DNA of 64,000 nucleotides from Paenisporosarcina quisquiliarum (lineage in GTDB: Bacteria; Bacillota; Bacilli; Bacillales_A; Planococcaceae). Below the pieces are notes generated by a model. The model searched no databases, was not told the origin of the DNA, and saw only the letters and a program-made list of their open reading frames with translations. The DNA lies in assembly GCF_027563315.1 (NCBI RefSeq), contig NZ_JAMKBJ010000001.1, positions 124,001 through 188,000 on the forward strand, read 5' to 3'. Shown piece by piece: positions 18,831 to 28,016 of this stretch; within the stretch, counting starts at the first letter, position 1, and each line of letters starts with the position of its first letter. The translations under genes and the position numbers were made by a program.

Positions 18831-20474
18831 ATGCTATCAGCAATTGGACGTCCAAAATTAATGAAAACATTAAATTCGTTTCAATTCGATTTACTCGTTA
18901 TCGGAGGAGGCATTACGGGTGCAGGGATTGCATTAGACGCTGTTACACGCGGTTTATCAGTCGCTTTAGTTGAAATGCAAGATTTTGCTGCAGGTACGTC
19001 CAGTCGGTCAACCAAACTTGTTCACGGTGGACTTCGTTATTTGAAGCAGTTGGAAGTGCAAATGGTGGCAGAAGTGGGAAAAGAACGTGAAATTGTTTAT
19101 GAAAATGCTGTGCATGTAACTGAACCCGAGTGGATGTTATTGCCTTTTCATAAAGGAGGAACATTTGGGCCGATTTCAACTTCAGCTGGACTTCGCGTGT
19201 ATGATTTTTTAGCCGGAGTAAAAAGAGATGAACGCCGAAAAATGCTATCTTCTGAAGAAACGTTGAAAAAAGAACCACTGTTGAAAACAACAGGACTCAG
19301 TGGAGCTGGTTACTATGTGGAATACCGTACTGACGATGCACGTCTGACAATTGAAGTCATTAAAAAAGCGGCTGAAAAAGGAGCCGTTTGCGTAAACTAT
19401 GTAAAAGCCGAATCATTTATATATGAACAAGGTCAGATTGTAGGCGTTGATGTAGTTGATCAACTTTCAGGGGAATTGGCAACAATTCATGCGACTAAGG
19501 TGGTTAATGCAACTGGACCATGGGTAGACCAAGTACGTGCTAAGGATTCAATTGAAAATGGCAAACAGCTTCGTATGACAAAAGGGATACATGTTGTTAT
19601 AGATCAAGAGGATTTCCCGTTAAAACAGGCAGTTTATTTCGATACACACGACGGACGCATGGTTTTTGCTATTCCGCGCAATGGTAAAACCTATGTCGGT
19701 ACCACTGATACGTTTTATGACGATGATCCAAAAAATCCAGTTGCGACAAGTGAAGATGTCAATTATATTCTTGAGGCCATAACGTCAATGTTTCCTAGCA
19801 TACAGCTGTCACCTCAACAAGTAGAGTCAACATGGGCTGGGATTAGACCGCTCATTTTTGAAGAAGGAAAAGATCCATCGGAAATTTCACGCAAAGATGA
19901 GATTTGGGAATCGACAAGTGGTTTGATAACGATTGCAGGCGGCAAACTAACAGGCTATCGCAAAATGGCCGAGATGGTTGTCGACCATGTGATTGCAAAA
20001 TCCAAATTACCTTATGGCACCTCTCATACAAAAAATCTGCCACTCTCAGGGGGAGATGTAGGAGGGTCAGCTCGATTTTCAGCCTTTGTTGAAATGAAAG
20101 CTCTGGAGGGTCAACGGTATGGATTGACATATGACGAAGCACGTCAACTCGCAGCTTTTTATGGAACGAATGTCGATCAATTATTTGCCTATGCGAGTGT
20201 TCTTCAGGAAAACACCTATGGCTTGCCACTGCCTTTAGCGGCAAGACTTGCGTATGGTATTCATTTCGAAATGACTTGCACACCTGCCGATTTCTTTGTT
20301 CGTCGAACAGGAAGTGTGTATTTTAACATTGACGGAGTTTATTCTTATAAAGAACAAGTGTGTCAAATGATGAAAGTACAACTCGGCTATACAGATGATC
20401 AATTGGATTATTATCGTTTTGATCTGGAAAAACAATTGAATGCAGCCACATCATTCCGAGAGGAGAATGCATAA
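18831..20474 (+). CDS. glpD: Aerobic glycerol-3-phosphate dehydrogenase
   Basis: GlpD is a membrane-associated FAD enzyme that oxidises glycerol-3-phosphate to dihydroxyacetone phosphate and passes electrons to quinone. The 547-residue protein has the FAD-binding Rossmann motif [16 protein letters not shown] at residues ~23-38 and the DAO-family [17 protein letters not shown]. It follows glpK by 12 bases behind AAGGAGAG. Its stop overlaps the start of the downstream hydrolase (TAATG), so the three genes form one unit. Confidence 0.96.
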   Translation: MLSAIGRPKLMKTLNSFQFDLLVIGGGITGAGIALDAVTRGLSVALVEMQDFAAGTSSRSTKLVHGGLRYLKQLEVQMVAEVGKEREIVYENAVHVTEPEWMLLPFHKGGTFGPISTSAGLRVYDFLAGVKRDERRKMLSSEETLKKEPLLKTTGLSGAGYYVEYRTDDARLTIEVIKKAAEKGAVCVNYVKAESFIYEQGQIVGVDVVDQLSGELATIHATKVVNATGPWVDQVRAKDSIENGKQLRMTKGIHVVIDQEDFPLKQAVYFDTHDGRMVFAIPRNGKTYVGTTDTFYDDDPKNPVATSEDVNYILEAITSMFPSIQLSPQQVESTWAGIRPLIFEEGKDPSEISRKDEIWESTSGLITIAGGKLTGYRKMAEMVVDHVIAKSKLPYGTSHTKNLPLSGGDVGGSARFSAFVEMKALEGQRYGLTYDEARQLAAFYGTNVDQLFAYASVLQENTYGLPLPLAARLAYGIHFEMTCTPADFFVRRTGSVYFNIDGVYSYKEQVCQMMKVQLGYTDDQLDYYRFDLEKQLNAATSFREENA

Positions 20475-21394
20475 TGACGAAAAGTATCCATTATGTAAAG
20501 ATGTCTGATGGTCATGAAGTGTATACCGTTGTCTACCAACCACAAAGTAATCCGATTGGCCATATTCACATATTACATGGCATGGCAGAGCATATCGGCC
20601 GGTATGAACAATTTGCACGATTTTTGGTTAACAAGGGATATGTTGTGTCAGGTCATGACCATCGTGGGCATGGTTTCACAGGAGAGAAGAACAATCAAAA
20701 GGGGTTCTTTGCTGAATCTGACGGTTTTGAACGTGTGACAGAAGATGTTCGAGAAGTTTTACAAGATGTGAGATCGGATTTAAGTTGTGATCGTCCGATT
20801 CTTTTTGGTCATAGCATGGGCTCATTCATTGGCAGACGCTATATTCAAAAATATGGCCATTCCGTTTCTAAAATTGTACTGTCAGGTACTGGAGGATCGG
20901 CTGGATTTTCAGGAAAAGTAGGAAAATTAATTGCTTCTGGATTTGCACGAGTAAAAGGAACTCAAACTGAGAACCCTTTATTAAATAAGATGACATTCGG
21001 CAAATTCAATAAAGCATTTTCAGATGTAAAAACGGAATTTGATTGGTTGTCTTCAGATCCTGCTGAAGTTCAAAAGTATATCGAGGATCCTTATTGTGGA
21101 TTTATAGCTAGTAATCAATTTTTTGTTGATTTAATCACAGGATTAGATAGGATACATGACACGAAAGAAATAGCTAAAATTCCAAAAAACCTCCCGATTT
21201 TAATGATATCGGGAACTTTGGATCCCGTAAGTCAAAACGGAAAACACTTATGGAAAGTTGCTGAAAGCTTTAAGAAAGCAGGACTCAAAGATATTACGGT
21301 TGTACTAGTAGAAGGCAAAAGACATGAATTACTAAAAGAAATTAATAGAGAAGAAACATTTGAACTCATTATTAATTGGATGGAGAAGAAATGA
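20474..21394 (+). CDS. Alpha/beta hydrolase, monoacylglycerol-lipase-like
   Basis: The 306-residue protein belongs to the serine-hydrolase (Hydrolase_4) family that includes monoglyceride lipases and lysophospholipases. The oxyanion segment [14 protein letters not shown], nucleophile elbow GHSMGS (Ser114), an acid in ISGTLDPVS and a final histidine in GKRHELL form a complete triad. It starts at the last base of the glpD stop, so it is translationally coupled to glycerol catabolism; release of glycerol from monoglycerides is therefore a plausible role. It overlaps miaA at its 3' end. The substrate is inferred from context. Confidence 0.82.
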   Translation: MTKSIHYVKMSDGHEVYTVVYQPQSNPIGHIHILHGMAEHIGRYEQFARFLVNKGYVVSGHDHRGHGFTGEKNNQKGFFAESDGFERVTEDVREVLQDVRSDLSCDRPILFGHSMGSFIGRRYIQKYGHSVSKIVLSGTGGSAGFSGKVGKLIASGFARVKGTQTENPLLNKMTFGKFNKAFSDVKTEFDWLSSDPAEVQKYIEDPYCGFIASNQFFVDLITGLDRIHDTKEIAKIPKNLPILMISGTLDPVSQNGKHLWKVAESFKKAGLKDITVVLVEGKRHELLKEINREETFELIINWMEKK

Positions 21395-22320
21395 AAGAAT
21401 TAGAAGTGTTAGCCATAGTTGGACCTACTGCGTCCGGTAAGACAGCTTTATCAATAAAGCTTGCAAAGATGTTGAATGGTGAAGTCATTAATGGTGATTC
21501 CATGCAAGTTTACAAAGGATTAGATATTGGAACGGCCAAAATTACTTCTGCCGAAATGGAAGGCATCCCCCATCATCTACTGGATATAAAACAACCTGAT
21601 GAAACGTTCTCGGTTGCTGAATATCAGAAATTAGTGCGTTCTAAAATCGGAGAAATTAGAGCAAAAGGTAAATTGCCCATTCTTGTAGGCGGGACCGGCC
21701 TTTATGTCCAATCAGTTTTATATGACTTTAATTTTAGTGAGGAGCGGGTTGATGAGACGGTCCGGAACCAATATTATGAGCAACTAGCGGCGCTAGGACC
21801 CGTTGCCATGCATGAGAAGCTTAAGCAAATTGATCCTCAAAGTGCTGCAAGCATTCATCCTAATAACACCCGTAGAGTAGTGAGGGCGTTAGAAATTGCA
21901 GAGCATACGGATACAACGAAATCTGCCGAACCGCAAAATAAGGGGCATGAACCAATGTATCGCCATTTGATTTTAGGGCTTGATGTCGAAAGAGAAGTCC
22001 TTTATGAACGCATTAATCTGCGAGTTGACAGCATGATTGCCCAAGGTTTGGTTCAGGAAGCAAAGCTTTTGTGGGATGGAAACATAAGAGATACACAGGC
22101 AGTACAAGCCATCGGTTATAGAGAAATATTCTCTTATTTTAGAGATGAAATATCATTGGAAGAAGCGATCGAACAAATCAAAAAGAATTCACGGAGGTAT
22201 GCGAAGCGGCAACTAACTTATTTCCGCAATAAGTTACCGGTGGAGTGGATTGGACCGGAGACTTCCATGTCGGAAATTCTTCCAATAATTAATAATATTA
22301 AGCAGGAATCCACTCTTTAA
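21391..22320 (+). CDS. miaA: tRNA dimethylallyltransferase MiaA
   Basis: MiaA prenylates A37 of tRNAs that read UNN codons, making the substrate for MiaB. The 309-residue protein has the P-loop GPTASGKT, the [17 protein letters not shown] segment, GGTGLYVQ and the C-terminal [18 protein letters not shown]. The ATG overlaps the hydrolase stop as ATGA with GGAGAAG upstream; a TTG five codons earlier is not favoured. hfq follows, as in many bacteria. Confidence 0.95.
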   Translation: MKELEVLAIVGPTASGKTALSIKLAKMLNGEVINGDSMQVYKGLDIGTAKITSAEMEGIPHHLLDIKQPDETFSVAEYQKLVRSKIGEIRAKGKLPILVGGTGLYVQSVLYDFNFSEERVDETVRNQYYEQLAALGPVAMHEKLKQIDPQSAASIHPNNTRRVVRALEIAEHTDTTKSAEPQNKGHEPMYRHLILGLDVEREVLYERINLRVDSMIAQGLVQEAKLLWDGNIRDTQAVQAIGYREIFSYFRDEISLEEAIEQIKKNSRRYAKRQLTYFRNKLPVEWIGPETSMSEILPIINNIKQESTL

Positions 22321-22383
22321 AAGCGAATACTTATCAGTGAGATAATTAAATACCCACACTTGAGTTAATATTGGAGGAACCAA

Positions 22384-22614
22384 ATGATGAAATCGATCAA
22401 TATGCAAGATACTTTTTTAAATCAATGTCGAAAAAACAATATGTTTGTGACTGTCTTTTTATTAAACGGTTTCCAATTAAAAGGTCTTATAAAATCTTAT
22501 GATAATTTCACTGTGTTATTGGAGTCGGACGGAAAACAGCAATTAATTTATAAACACGCGATTTCTACCTTTGTACCGGCGAAAGCAATTTCAATTTCAA
22601 CTGAGGAAGCATAA
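22384..22614 (+). CDS. hfq: RNA chaperone Hfq
   Basis: The 76-residue Sm-like protein forms a hexameric ring that binds small RNAs and mRNAs. Sm1 ([15 protein letters not shown]) and Sm2 (IYKHAISTF, containing the YKH motif) are intact, and [11 protein letters not shown] matches the N-terminal helix. Two consecutive ATG codons (22384, 22387) could serve; TTGGAGGA is well placed for the first. It lies directly after miaA. Confidence 0.96.
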   Translation: MMKSINMQDTFLNQCRKNNMFVTVFLLNGFQLKGLIKSYDNFTVLLESDGKQQLIYKHAISTFVPAKAISISTEEA

Positions 22615-22626
22615 TCAATTGTTTTA

Positions 22627-22654
22627 TTGGATACCTATAAGGATATACTATAAT
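22627..22654 (+). promoter_or_regulatory. Predicted sigma-A promoter of the rhodanese gene
   Basis: TTGGAT and TATAAT are 16 bases apart, 29 bases before the start codon. Confidence 0.5.
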
Positions 22655-22682
22655 GATTGATTATTTGAATGGAGGAATTAAC

Positions 22683-22979
22683 ATGAAAACGATTCAACCT
22701 GAAGAATTGCAAGCAAAACTTGACGCTGGTGAAACAGTTCATATGATTGATGTACGTGAATCGGATGAAGTTGCAAACGGGATGATTCCTGGTGCACAGC
22801 ATTTACCTTTAGGATTAGTTGAGTTTAAACATCAAGAATTAGATAAAAGTAAAGAATATGTCATGATCTGCCGCTCTGGTGGTCGCAGTGGACAAGCTTG
22901 CCAGTTCTTGGAATCTCAAGGATTCGACGTAACGAACCTTTCTGGCGGTATGTTAGATTGGAAAGGCCAAGTGCAATAA
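22683..22979 (+). CDS. Single-domain rhodanese-like protein
   Basis: The 98-residue protein is one rhodanese domain with the active-site loop CRSGGRSGQ, whose cysteine carries persulfide sulfur. HMIDVRESDEVANGMIPGA is the typical N-terminal half. The physiological sulfur acceptor is unknown. GGAGGA is 6 bases before ATG 22683, so the longer in-frame ATG at 22653 is rejected. It has its own promoter and shares a bidirectional terminator with the next gene. Confidence 0.9.
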   Translation: MKTIQPEELQAKLDAGETVHMIDVRESDEVANGMIPGAQHLPLGLVEFKHQELDKSKEYVMICRSGGRSGQACQFLESQGFDVTNLSGGMLDWKGQVQ

Positions 22980-22981
22980 TG

Positions 22982-23021
22982 AAAAACAGCTTAACTCAAT
23001 ATTGAGTTAAGCTGTTTTTTC
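22982..23021. terminator. Bidirectional terminator, rhodanese / TRIC
   Basis: AAAACAGCTTAACTCAAT pairs perfectly with ATTGAGTTAAGCTGTTTT. The right arm contains the stop codon of the converging TRIC gene. Confidence 0.9.
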
Positions 23022-23624
23022 AGTTTGTTGCAAAGTGCGGAATGGCAGTCGCCATTTCTTCATATAGGAAACAACACGCAAAGCTGTCGTAATCAAAAAC
23101 AATATATATAGTGATACGTCGCTTGCTACTAATCCAACGCCGATCACTAAACCGGTGACCGCAGCCCATACTGCATAGATTTCATTTCGTAAGACTAAAG
23201 GTTTTCGTTTGGCCAAGACATCACGTACGATACCTCCACCTGAACCAGTCAGAACAGCTGCCACTACAGTTGCGCTAATGGGTAAGTTGAGTTGTACAGC
23301 AAACAAAGCACCTTGAATGGCGAAAGCGGACAAGCCGATTGCATCGAAGAAATTTCCCCAACGATTCCAATGTTTCAATAAATTTTGTGGAAATAAAAAG
23401 ACTGCTGTAATCGCAATAAGTGCAATTTGGAACATCATTTCCTGTTCCCAAAGTGCAGATACTGGAACACCTATAAGTAAATTTCGAATTGCTCCACCAC
23501 CAAATGCGGTAACAATTCCAAGTAAATACACCCCGAATAAATCATATTCTTCTTCCATGGCAACAATTGCACCAGAAACCGCAAACGCAATTGTTCCTAT
23601 TATACTTAATACATCCCATGCCAC
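23007..23624 (-). CDS. TRIC-family (UPF0126) cation channel
   Basis: The 205-residue membrane protein has two repeats of the UPF0126/TRIC fold, each with a glycine-rich break followed by a basic residue (AFGGGAIRN near residue 40 and GSGGGIVRD near residue 130). About six or seven membrane helices are visible. Prokaryotic TRIC proteins form trimeric potassium-permeable channels; the exact role in Bacillales is unknown. I place the start at the GTG 23624 because GGAGGAAT lies 7 bases upstream; the ATG at 23639 is itself part of that ribosome site. Confidence 0.87.
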   Translation of the reverse strand: MAWDVLSIIGTIAFAVSGAIVAMEEEYDLFGVYLLGIVTAFGGGAIRNLLIGVPVSALWEQEMMFQIALIAITAVFLFPQNLLKHWNRWGNFFDAIGLSAFAIQGALFAVQLNLPISATVVAAVLTGSGGGIVRDVLAKRKPLVLRNEIYAVWAAVTGLVIGVGLVASDVSLYILFLITTALRVVSYMKKWRLPFRTLQQTEKTA

Positions 23625-23778
23625 TTTACATTCCTCCATAAATCAATAGAACGGATTAAATTGTAGCAGATTTTCAGTCAATTACAATAGCTTTCATTGT
23701 TCCCTATATAAATAGTTGACGATACTAGTGGGGCTGATAAGATGAAAAAGGAAAAATCGAAGAATTGAGGCGTTTACC

Positions 23779-25044
23779 ATGACATTTAAGACAACATTGA
23801 CATCAAATTTATTAGATAAAGCCAAGCAAATTGAACAAATTATTTCCCCACAACATGCAACCGCGGATCAAATCGCTTTTTTAAATCAGGAAAAAGTTAT
23901 CACTGCATTCCGCAACAATCAAGTGAGCGATTTTCATTTACATCCTTCAACAGGGTACGGTTATGACGATGAGGGAAGAGATAATTTAGAAAGAGTGTAT
24001 GCTGAAGTGTTCGGAAGTGAGGCAGCACTTGTGAGAGCGCAAATTATCTCCGGTACACACGCAATTACCATAAGTCTATTTGGTGTTCTTCGCCCAGGTG
24101 ATGAACTTCTTTATATTACTGGTAAGCCGTATGATACTTTGCAATCCATTGTAGACGGTGGCGAGCAAGATACGGGTTCTTTAAAAGACTTCAATATTTC
24201 CTATCAACATGTCGATTTACAAGATGATGGACAAATCAATTGGTTAAAAGTAGAGCAAGCCATCTCTGAAAAAACAAAAGTCATAGCCATTCAACGTTCT
24301 AAGGGGTACGCAAACCGACCGTCATTTACAATTGAACAAATTGAAACGATGACAAAAAAAATTCGGACCTTGAAACCCGATTCCATTATTTTTGTCGATA
24401 ACTGTTACGGAGAATTTGTAGAGGAACTTGAACCTACCAATGTTGGAGTCGATCTAATGGCGGGATCTCTTATTAAAAATCCTGGTGGTGGACTTGCTAA
24501 AATCGGCGGATATATAGCAGGGAAGAAAAAATATGTGGATATGTGTGCTTACCGTATGACTTCTCCGGGTATAGGAGGAGAGGCTGGGGCTTCTTTAAAT
24601 ACATTGGCAGATATGTATCAAGGGTTTTTCTCGGCATCACATGTTGTCGCACAAGCGGTTAAAGGTGCAATCTTCACTTCAGCGATGCTTGAAAATATCG
24701 GAATGGATACGTCTCCTCATTATTTGGAAAAACGCACGGACCTCATCCAGTCCGTATCTTTTAAAACAGCTGAACAAATGGTTCGTTTTTGCAGAGCTAT
24801 TCAAGCTAATTCTCCAATTAATGCTCATTTTGCGCCTGAACCTGCGTATATGCCGGGATACGAGGATGATGTCATTATGGCAGCAGGTACATTTATTCAA
24901 GGATCCAGTATTGAATTAACGGCAGACGGTCCCATCAGACCTCCTTATACGGCGTTTATCCAGGGTGGGTTAACGTATGAGCACGTGAAATTCGCCATTC
25001 TTTCAGCAGTACAACAATTACAGTCAGGACAAAATAACAACTAA
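23779..25044 (+). CDS. ynbB: PLP-dependent YnbB family protein (Met gamma-lyase / aluminium resistance type)
   Basis: The 421-residue protein belongs to the PLP-dependent Cys/Met-metabolism superfamily branch often labelled aluminium resistance or methionine gamma-lyase family protein. The cofactor lysine is in GSLIKNPGGGLAKIGGYIAG, and LHPSTGYGYDDEGRDNLE near residue 55 is typical. Its reaction is not established. It lies directly upstream of glnR as in B. subtilis. An 8-bp terminator hairpin follows it. Confidence 0.88.
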   Translation: MTFKTTLTSNLLDKAKQIEQIISPQHATADQIAFLNQEKVITAFRNNQVSDFHLHPSTGYGYDDEGRDNLERVYAEVFGSEAALVRAQIISGTHAITISLFGVLRPGDELLYITGKPYDTLQSIVDGGEQDTGSLKDFNISYQHVDLQDDGQINWLKVEQAISEKTKVIAIQRSKGYANRPSFTIEQIETMTKKIRTLKPDSIIFVDNCYGEFVEELEPTNVGVDLMAGSLIKNPGGGLAKIGGYIAGKKKYVDMCAYRMTSPGIGGEAGASLNTLADMYQGFFSASHVVAQAVKGAIFTSAMLENIGMDTSPHYLEKRTDLIQSVSFKTAEQMVRFCRAIQANSPINAHFAPEPAYMPGYEDDVIMAAGTFIQGSSIELTADGPIRPPYTAFIQGGLTYEHVKFAILSAVQQLQSGQNNN

Positions 25045-25048
25045 AATC

Positions 25049-25075
25049 ATTCCTCCTTTTTCCGGAGGAATTTTT
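25049..25075 (+). terminator. Terminator after ynbB
   Basis: ATTCCTCC pairs with GGAGGAAT, followed by TTTTC. It separates ynbB from the GlnR-controlled promoter. Confidence 0.7.
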
Positions 25076-25077
25076 CA

Positions 25078-25128
25078 TGTTAGATAATATGACATACACT
25101 TGACATGAAACCTAACATATATTATGAT
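25078..25128 (+). promoter_or_regulatory. glnRA promoter with two GlnR/TnrA boxes
   Basis: A near-consensus sigma-A promoter is present: TTGACA (25100-25105), 17 bases, TATGAT (25123-25128). Box 1 TGTTAGATAATATGACA (25078-25094) fits the GlnR/TnrA consensus TGTNA-N7-TNACA perfectly. Box 2 TGACATGAAACCTAACA (25101-25117) has one mismatch and overlaps the -35 element. The boxes are 23 bases apart, about two helical turns. This matches autorepression of glnRA by GlnR under nitrogen excess. Confidence 0.9.
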
Positions 25129-25156
25129 AAGACTTGTGAAAGCGGAGGTGACTTTT

Positions 25157-25537
25157 GTGAGTCAGCAATTGAGAAGGTCAATGCCATTATTACCTATTAG
25201 CATAGTCATGCAGCTCACAGAATTAACTGCACGACAAATTCGCTATTATGAAGATCATGATTTAATACATCCTGCACGTACTGAAGGAAATCGACGAATG
25301 TTTTCATTGATTGATGTCGACACTTTACTTGAGATTAAGGATTTTCTTGAGCAAGGAATCAATATGGCAGGAATTAAGAAATTGTTTGAAATGAAAAACC
25401 AGCCAATTGTTCAGGAACCGAAAGCGCAATTGACAGATGCAGAACTTCGAAGCATCTTGCGTATTGAAATGCAACAGGCAGGTAGATTTCAGAAAGCTTC
25501 ATTACGACAAGGGGATTTATCTCGTTTTTATCATTAA
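25157..25537 (+). CDS. glnR: Glutamine synthetase repressor GlnR
   Basis: GlnR is a MerR-type repressor that, in complex with feedback-inhibited glutamine synthetase, represses glnRA. The 126-residue protein shows the winged helix [20 protein letters not shown]...[11 protein letters not shown] and the C-terminal tail [11 protein letters not shown] that senses glutamine synthetase. It is slightly shorter than the B. subtilis protein (135 residues), mainly in the linker. The start is GTG 25157, six bases after CGGAGGTG. Confidence 0.95.
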   Translation: MSQQLRRSMPLLPISIVMQLTELTARQIRYYEDHDLIHPARTEGNRRMFSLIDVDTLLEIKDFLEQGINMAGIKKLFEMKNQPIVQEPKAQLTDAELRSILRIEMQQAGRFQKASLRQGDLSRFYH

Positions 25538-25576
25538 GCGAGTAAGAATATAAAATTTTTAGGAGAGTGACAAGAA

Positions 25577-26911
25577 GTGAGCAAGTACACAAAAGACGAC
25601 ATTCATAAGTTTGTTAAAGAGCAAGAGGTTAATTTTATCCGTTTACAATTTACTGATATTCTTGGGACGATTAAAAATGTTGAGATACCTGTAAGCCAGC
25701 TTGAAAAAGCTCTCGACAATAAAATGATGTTTGATGGGTCTTCAATTGAAGGATTCGTACGAATTGAAGAGTCTGATATGTATTTAGTACCTGATTTGAA
25801 CACATGGGTAGTCTTCCCGTGGATTACTGGTAAAGGCAAAGTTGCAAGATTGATTTGTGACGTAAATAAAGCTGATGGATCACCATTCCCAGGAGATCCA
25901 CGCAGTAACTTAAAGCGTGTATTAAAAGAAATGGAAGAATTAGGATTTACTGATTTTAATTTAGGACCAGAACCAGAATTTTTCTTATTCAAATTGGATG
26001 AACGCGGTGAGCCTACACTTGAACTAAATGACGCTGGTGGCTATTTTGACTTGGCACCAATGGATTTAGGGGAGAACTGCCGACGTGATATTGTTCTTGA
26101 ATTAGAAGAAATGGGCTTTGAAATCGAAGCATCCCATCACGAAGTAGCTCCAGGACAACATGAAATTGACTTTAAATACGCAGATGCTATAACTGCATGC
26201 GATAACATCCAAACGTTTAAATTAGTTGTTAAAACAATTGCCCGTAAACACGGATTGCACGCGACATTCATGCCTAAACCATTGTTTGGTGTGAATGGTT
26301 CAGGGATGCATATGAACGTTTCTCTATTCAAAGGAAAAGAGAATGCATTCTTTGACGAGACTGGTGACTTGAAGTTAAGTGAAACAGCTTATCAATTCAT
26401 GGCAGGTATTTTAAAACACGTTCAAGGATTTACAGCGATTACTAATCCGACTGTTAATTCATACAAACGTTTAGTACCTGGATACGAAGCTCCATGTTAC
26501 GTTGCATGGTCTGCACAAAACCGTAGCCCGCTAATCCGAATCCCATCTTCACGTGGAGTAAGTACACGCGTTGAAGTACGTTCAGTTGATCCAGCTGCTA
26601 ACCCTTACTTAGCAATGGCGGTTATATTGAAAGCTGGACTTGATGGAGTTAAAAATAAACTGACTCCACCAAAAGCAGTTGATCGCAATATTTATGTAAT
26701 GAATAAAGAAGAACGCCTTGCCAATGGAGTAGAGGATCTTCCTGCTAACCTTCATTTAGCATTACAGGAACTTGAAAAAAATAAGACGATTCGTGAAGCT
26801 TTAGGCGAGCACATCTATGCTAACTTCGTGGATTCCAAAGAAATTGAATGGGATATGTTCCGCACGACTGTACACCCATGGGAACGCGAACAATATTTGA
26901 AAATGTACTAA
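25577..26911 (+). CDS. glnA: Glutamine synthetase type I-alpha
   Basis: GlnA makes glutamine from glutamate, ammonia and ATP and also acts as the nitrogen sensor for GlnR and TnrA. The 444-residue length equals B. subtilis GlnA. Conserved elements are [20 protein letters not shown] (with Arg62, linked to feedback inhibition), [24 protein letters not shown] and NRSPLIRIP. The adenylylation-site tyrosine loop of type I-beta enzymes is absent. It starts with GTG behind AGGAGAG, 39 bases after glnR. Confidence 0.97.
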   Translation: MSKYTKDDIHKFVKEQEVNFIRLQFTDILGTIKNVEIPVSQLEKALDNKMMFDGSSIEGFVRIEESDMYLVPDLNTWVVFPWITGKGKVARLICDVNKADGSPFPGDPRSNLKRVLKEMEELGFTDFNLGPEPEFFLFKLDERGEPTLELNDAGGYFDLAPMDLGENCRRDIVLELEEMGFEIEASHHEVAPGQHEIDFKYADAITACDNIQTFKLVVKTIARKHGLHATFMPKPLFGVNGSGMHMNVSLFKGKENAFFDETGDLKLSETAYQFMAGILKHVQGFTAITNPTVNSYKRLVPGYEAPCYVAWSAQNRSPLIRIPSSRGVSTRVEVRSVDPAANPYLAMAVILKAGLDGVKNKLTPPKAVDRNIYVMNKEERLANGVEDLPANLHLALQELEKNKTIREALGEHIYANFVDSKEIEWDMFRTTVHPWEREQYLKMY

Positions 26912-26912
26912 G

Positions 26913-26953
26913 AAAAAACGTTGGAGTCTTAAAGACTTCCAACGTTTTTTTTA
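26913..26953 (+). terminator. Terminator after glnRA
   Basis: AAAACGTTGGA-GTCTT pairs with AAGAC-TTCCAACGTTTT (one bulged base), followed by a T run. Confidence 0.88.
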
Positions 26954-27042
26954 TGGAAAAAAGTTTATGATAGACATTCATTAATTTTGGATATTTGGTA
27001 AAACAACATAAATTAGGTTGAGAACCCATAGTGCTCTCAATA

Positions 27043-27216
27043 TTATTTATTTTTCTTGTTGGTTTGTTGATTCTGGTTTTTGTTGTTAACAACATTTTTA
27101 GGGTTGGAATCAAATTCTGTAACAGCAAATTCTTCTTTCTGATTGTTGGGGGTTTTGTATGTTCCGAAGGGATTATGCGTTCTTTCATTCAATGTCTTTT
27201 TGTTGTTTTTGCTCAT
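27043..27216 (-). CDS. Small acid-soluble spore protein-like (gamma-type), 57 aa
   Basis: This 57-codon minus-strand gene has a near-perfect ribosome site AGGAGGTGAT 5-6 bases before ATG. The product is very hydrophilic and rich in Asn, Lys and Gln, with the segment EEFAVTEFDSN followed by a KNVVNNKNQNQQ tail. That pattern resembles the TEFASET...QQVKKQN repeat of gamma-type SASPs, the amino-acid storage proteins of the spore core, but only one degenerate repeat is present. A possible sigma-G promoter on the minus strand has AGAATA (27267-27262), 17 bases, CAAATTA (27244-27238). The gene is solid; the family is a reasoned guess. Confidence 0.7.
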   Translation of the reverse strand: MSKNNKKTLNERTHNPFGTYKTPNNQKEEFAVTEFDSNPKNVVNNKNQNQQTNKKNK

Positions 27217-27483
27217 GGATTATCACCTCCTAAAATCTAATTTGCTCCGTACAGAAGTTTTTATTCTTAAAACTGAACCCAAACGAATTTAGTATAAAAT
27301 TAATCATTTATCAAAACTGAAAAGTGAAGAAATGATAAAAATGATAAATTTTTTTGGGCGAAAACAGTGAAAGCAGGATTAAATATATTGAATATGGGTA
27401 TAAAATAATATAATCATTCCATTTAGTAACTGTTACTAAGCTTTCTTTTATTGAAAAAGGAAGGTTTAGTGGGAGGTGATTAA

Positions 27484-27669
27484 ATGCGAAAGGTACAAGG
27501 TGTCAAAAGTTTGATGGCTTATTTCGATTCAGTTAACTATCCAATGACTGAAGAAAATTTAATCGATCTAATGGCGCGAAAAGAGTTACCTCACATCAGT
27601 CCTATAAGTACTATCCTTATTTTCGATCTAAATCATATCGACTGGTGGATTAAAGAGCAAAGTAAATAG
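27484..27669 (+). CDS. Excisionase-like small DNA-binding protein
   Basis: The 61-residue protein sits behind a strong GGGAGGTGAT. Its plan looks like a short winged-helix of the excisionase/HTH_17 type: a first helix (VKSLMAYFDSVNY), a second helix with recognition turn (MTEENLIDLMARKELPH), then a strand-and-helix end (TILIFDLNHIDWWIKEQ). Such proteins often derive from mobile elements, yet no integrase or recombinase gene is adjacent. Function unknown. Confidence 0.55.
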   Translation: MRKVQGVKSLMAYFDSVNYPMTEENLIDLMARKELPHISPISTILIFDLNHIDWWIKEQSK

Positions 27670-27679
27670 ATCAATGACT

Positions 27680-27706
27680 AGACCCTACTTATTCTTAAGT
27701 GGGGTC
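27680..27706 (+). terminator. Hairpin after the excisionase-like gene
   Basis: AGACCCTACTT pairs with AAGTGGGGTCT (one G-U pair). The following T tract is poor (TGTTC), so termination may be weak. Confidence 0.45.
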
Positions 27707-27709
27707 TTG

Positions 27710-28003
27710 TTCATGAACGAAAAATATCAATTATAATGACCGAGACTGCGAGAGAGCAATGACTTTGAAATCCATTCGAAAATTCCTCGTGCAAGTTCAA
27801 CGCGTGATCCAAGGAAAATGGTCGTATACAGTAATTTAGCTTTAAACATACTTAATTAATTTTCATAAATTTGTCTACAGGCTGGGCAGCTTAGAATAAA
27901 GATAATATTTAAGTTCATAATGAAAGAAAGTATCATTGAAAATTCAATCAGTTGTTATGTTCGGTCGTTTCTAGTAGAATGAGTACTGATTTTGTTTTAT
28001 GAA
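27710..28003. other. Gene-free stretch before rlmN-like gene
   Basis: This ~290-base stretch has no convincing gene. The part at about 27,735-27,835 has higher GC than its flanks and translates on the minus strand into short pieces broken by stops, possibly an old gene fragment. I found no clear promoter, riboswitch or repeat. Confidence 0.4.
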
Positions 28004-28016
28004 AAGAGGGTATCAA

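Noticed and set aside
27031-27240. 69-codon plus-strand reading frame with membrane-like product
   Set aside because: It is the opposite strand of the small gamma-SASP-like gene, starts without a ribosome site and owes its hydrophobicity to the complement of Asn/Lys codons.
27735-27835. Possible transposase or gene remnant on the minus strand
   Set aside because: Short translated pieces are broken by stops in all frames and no terminal repeats are visible; not enough to call a pseudogene.
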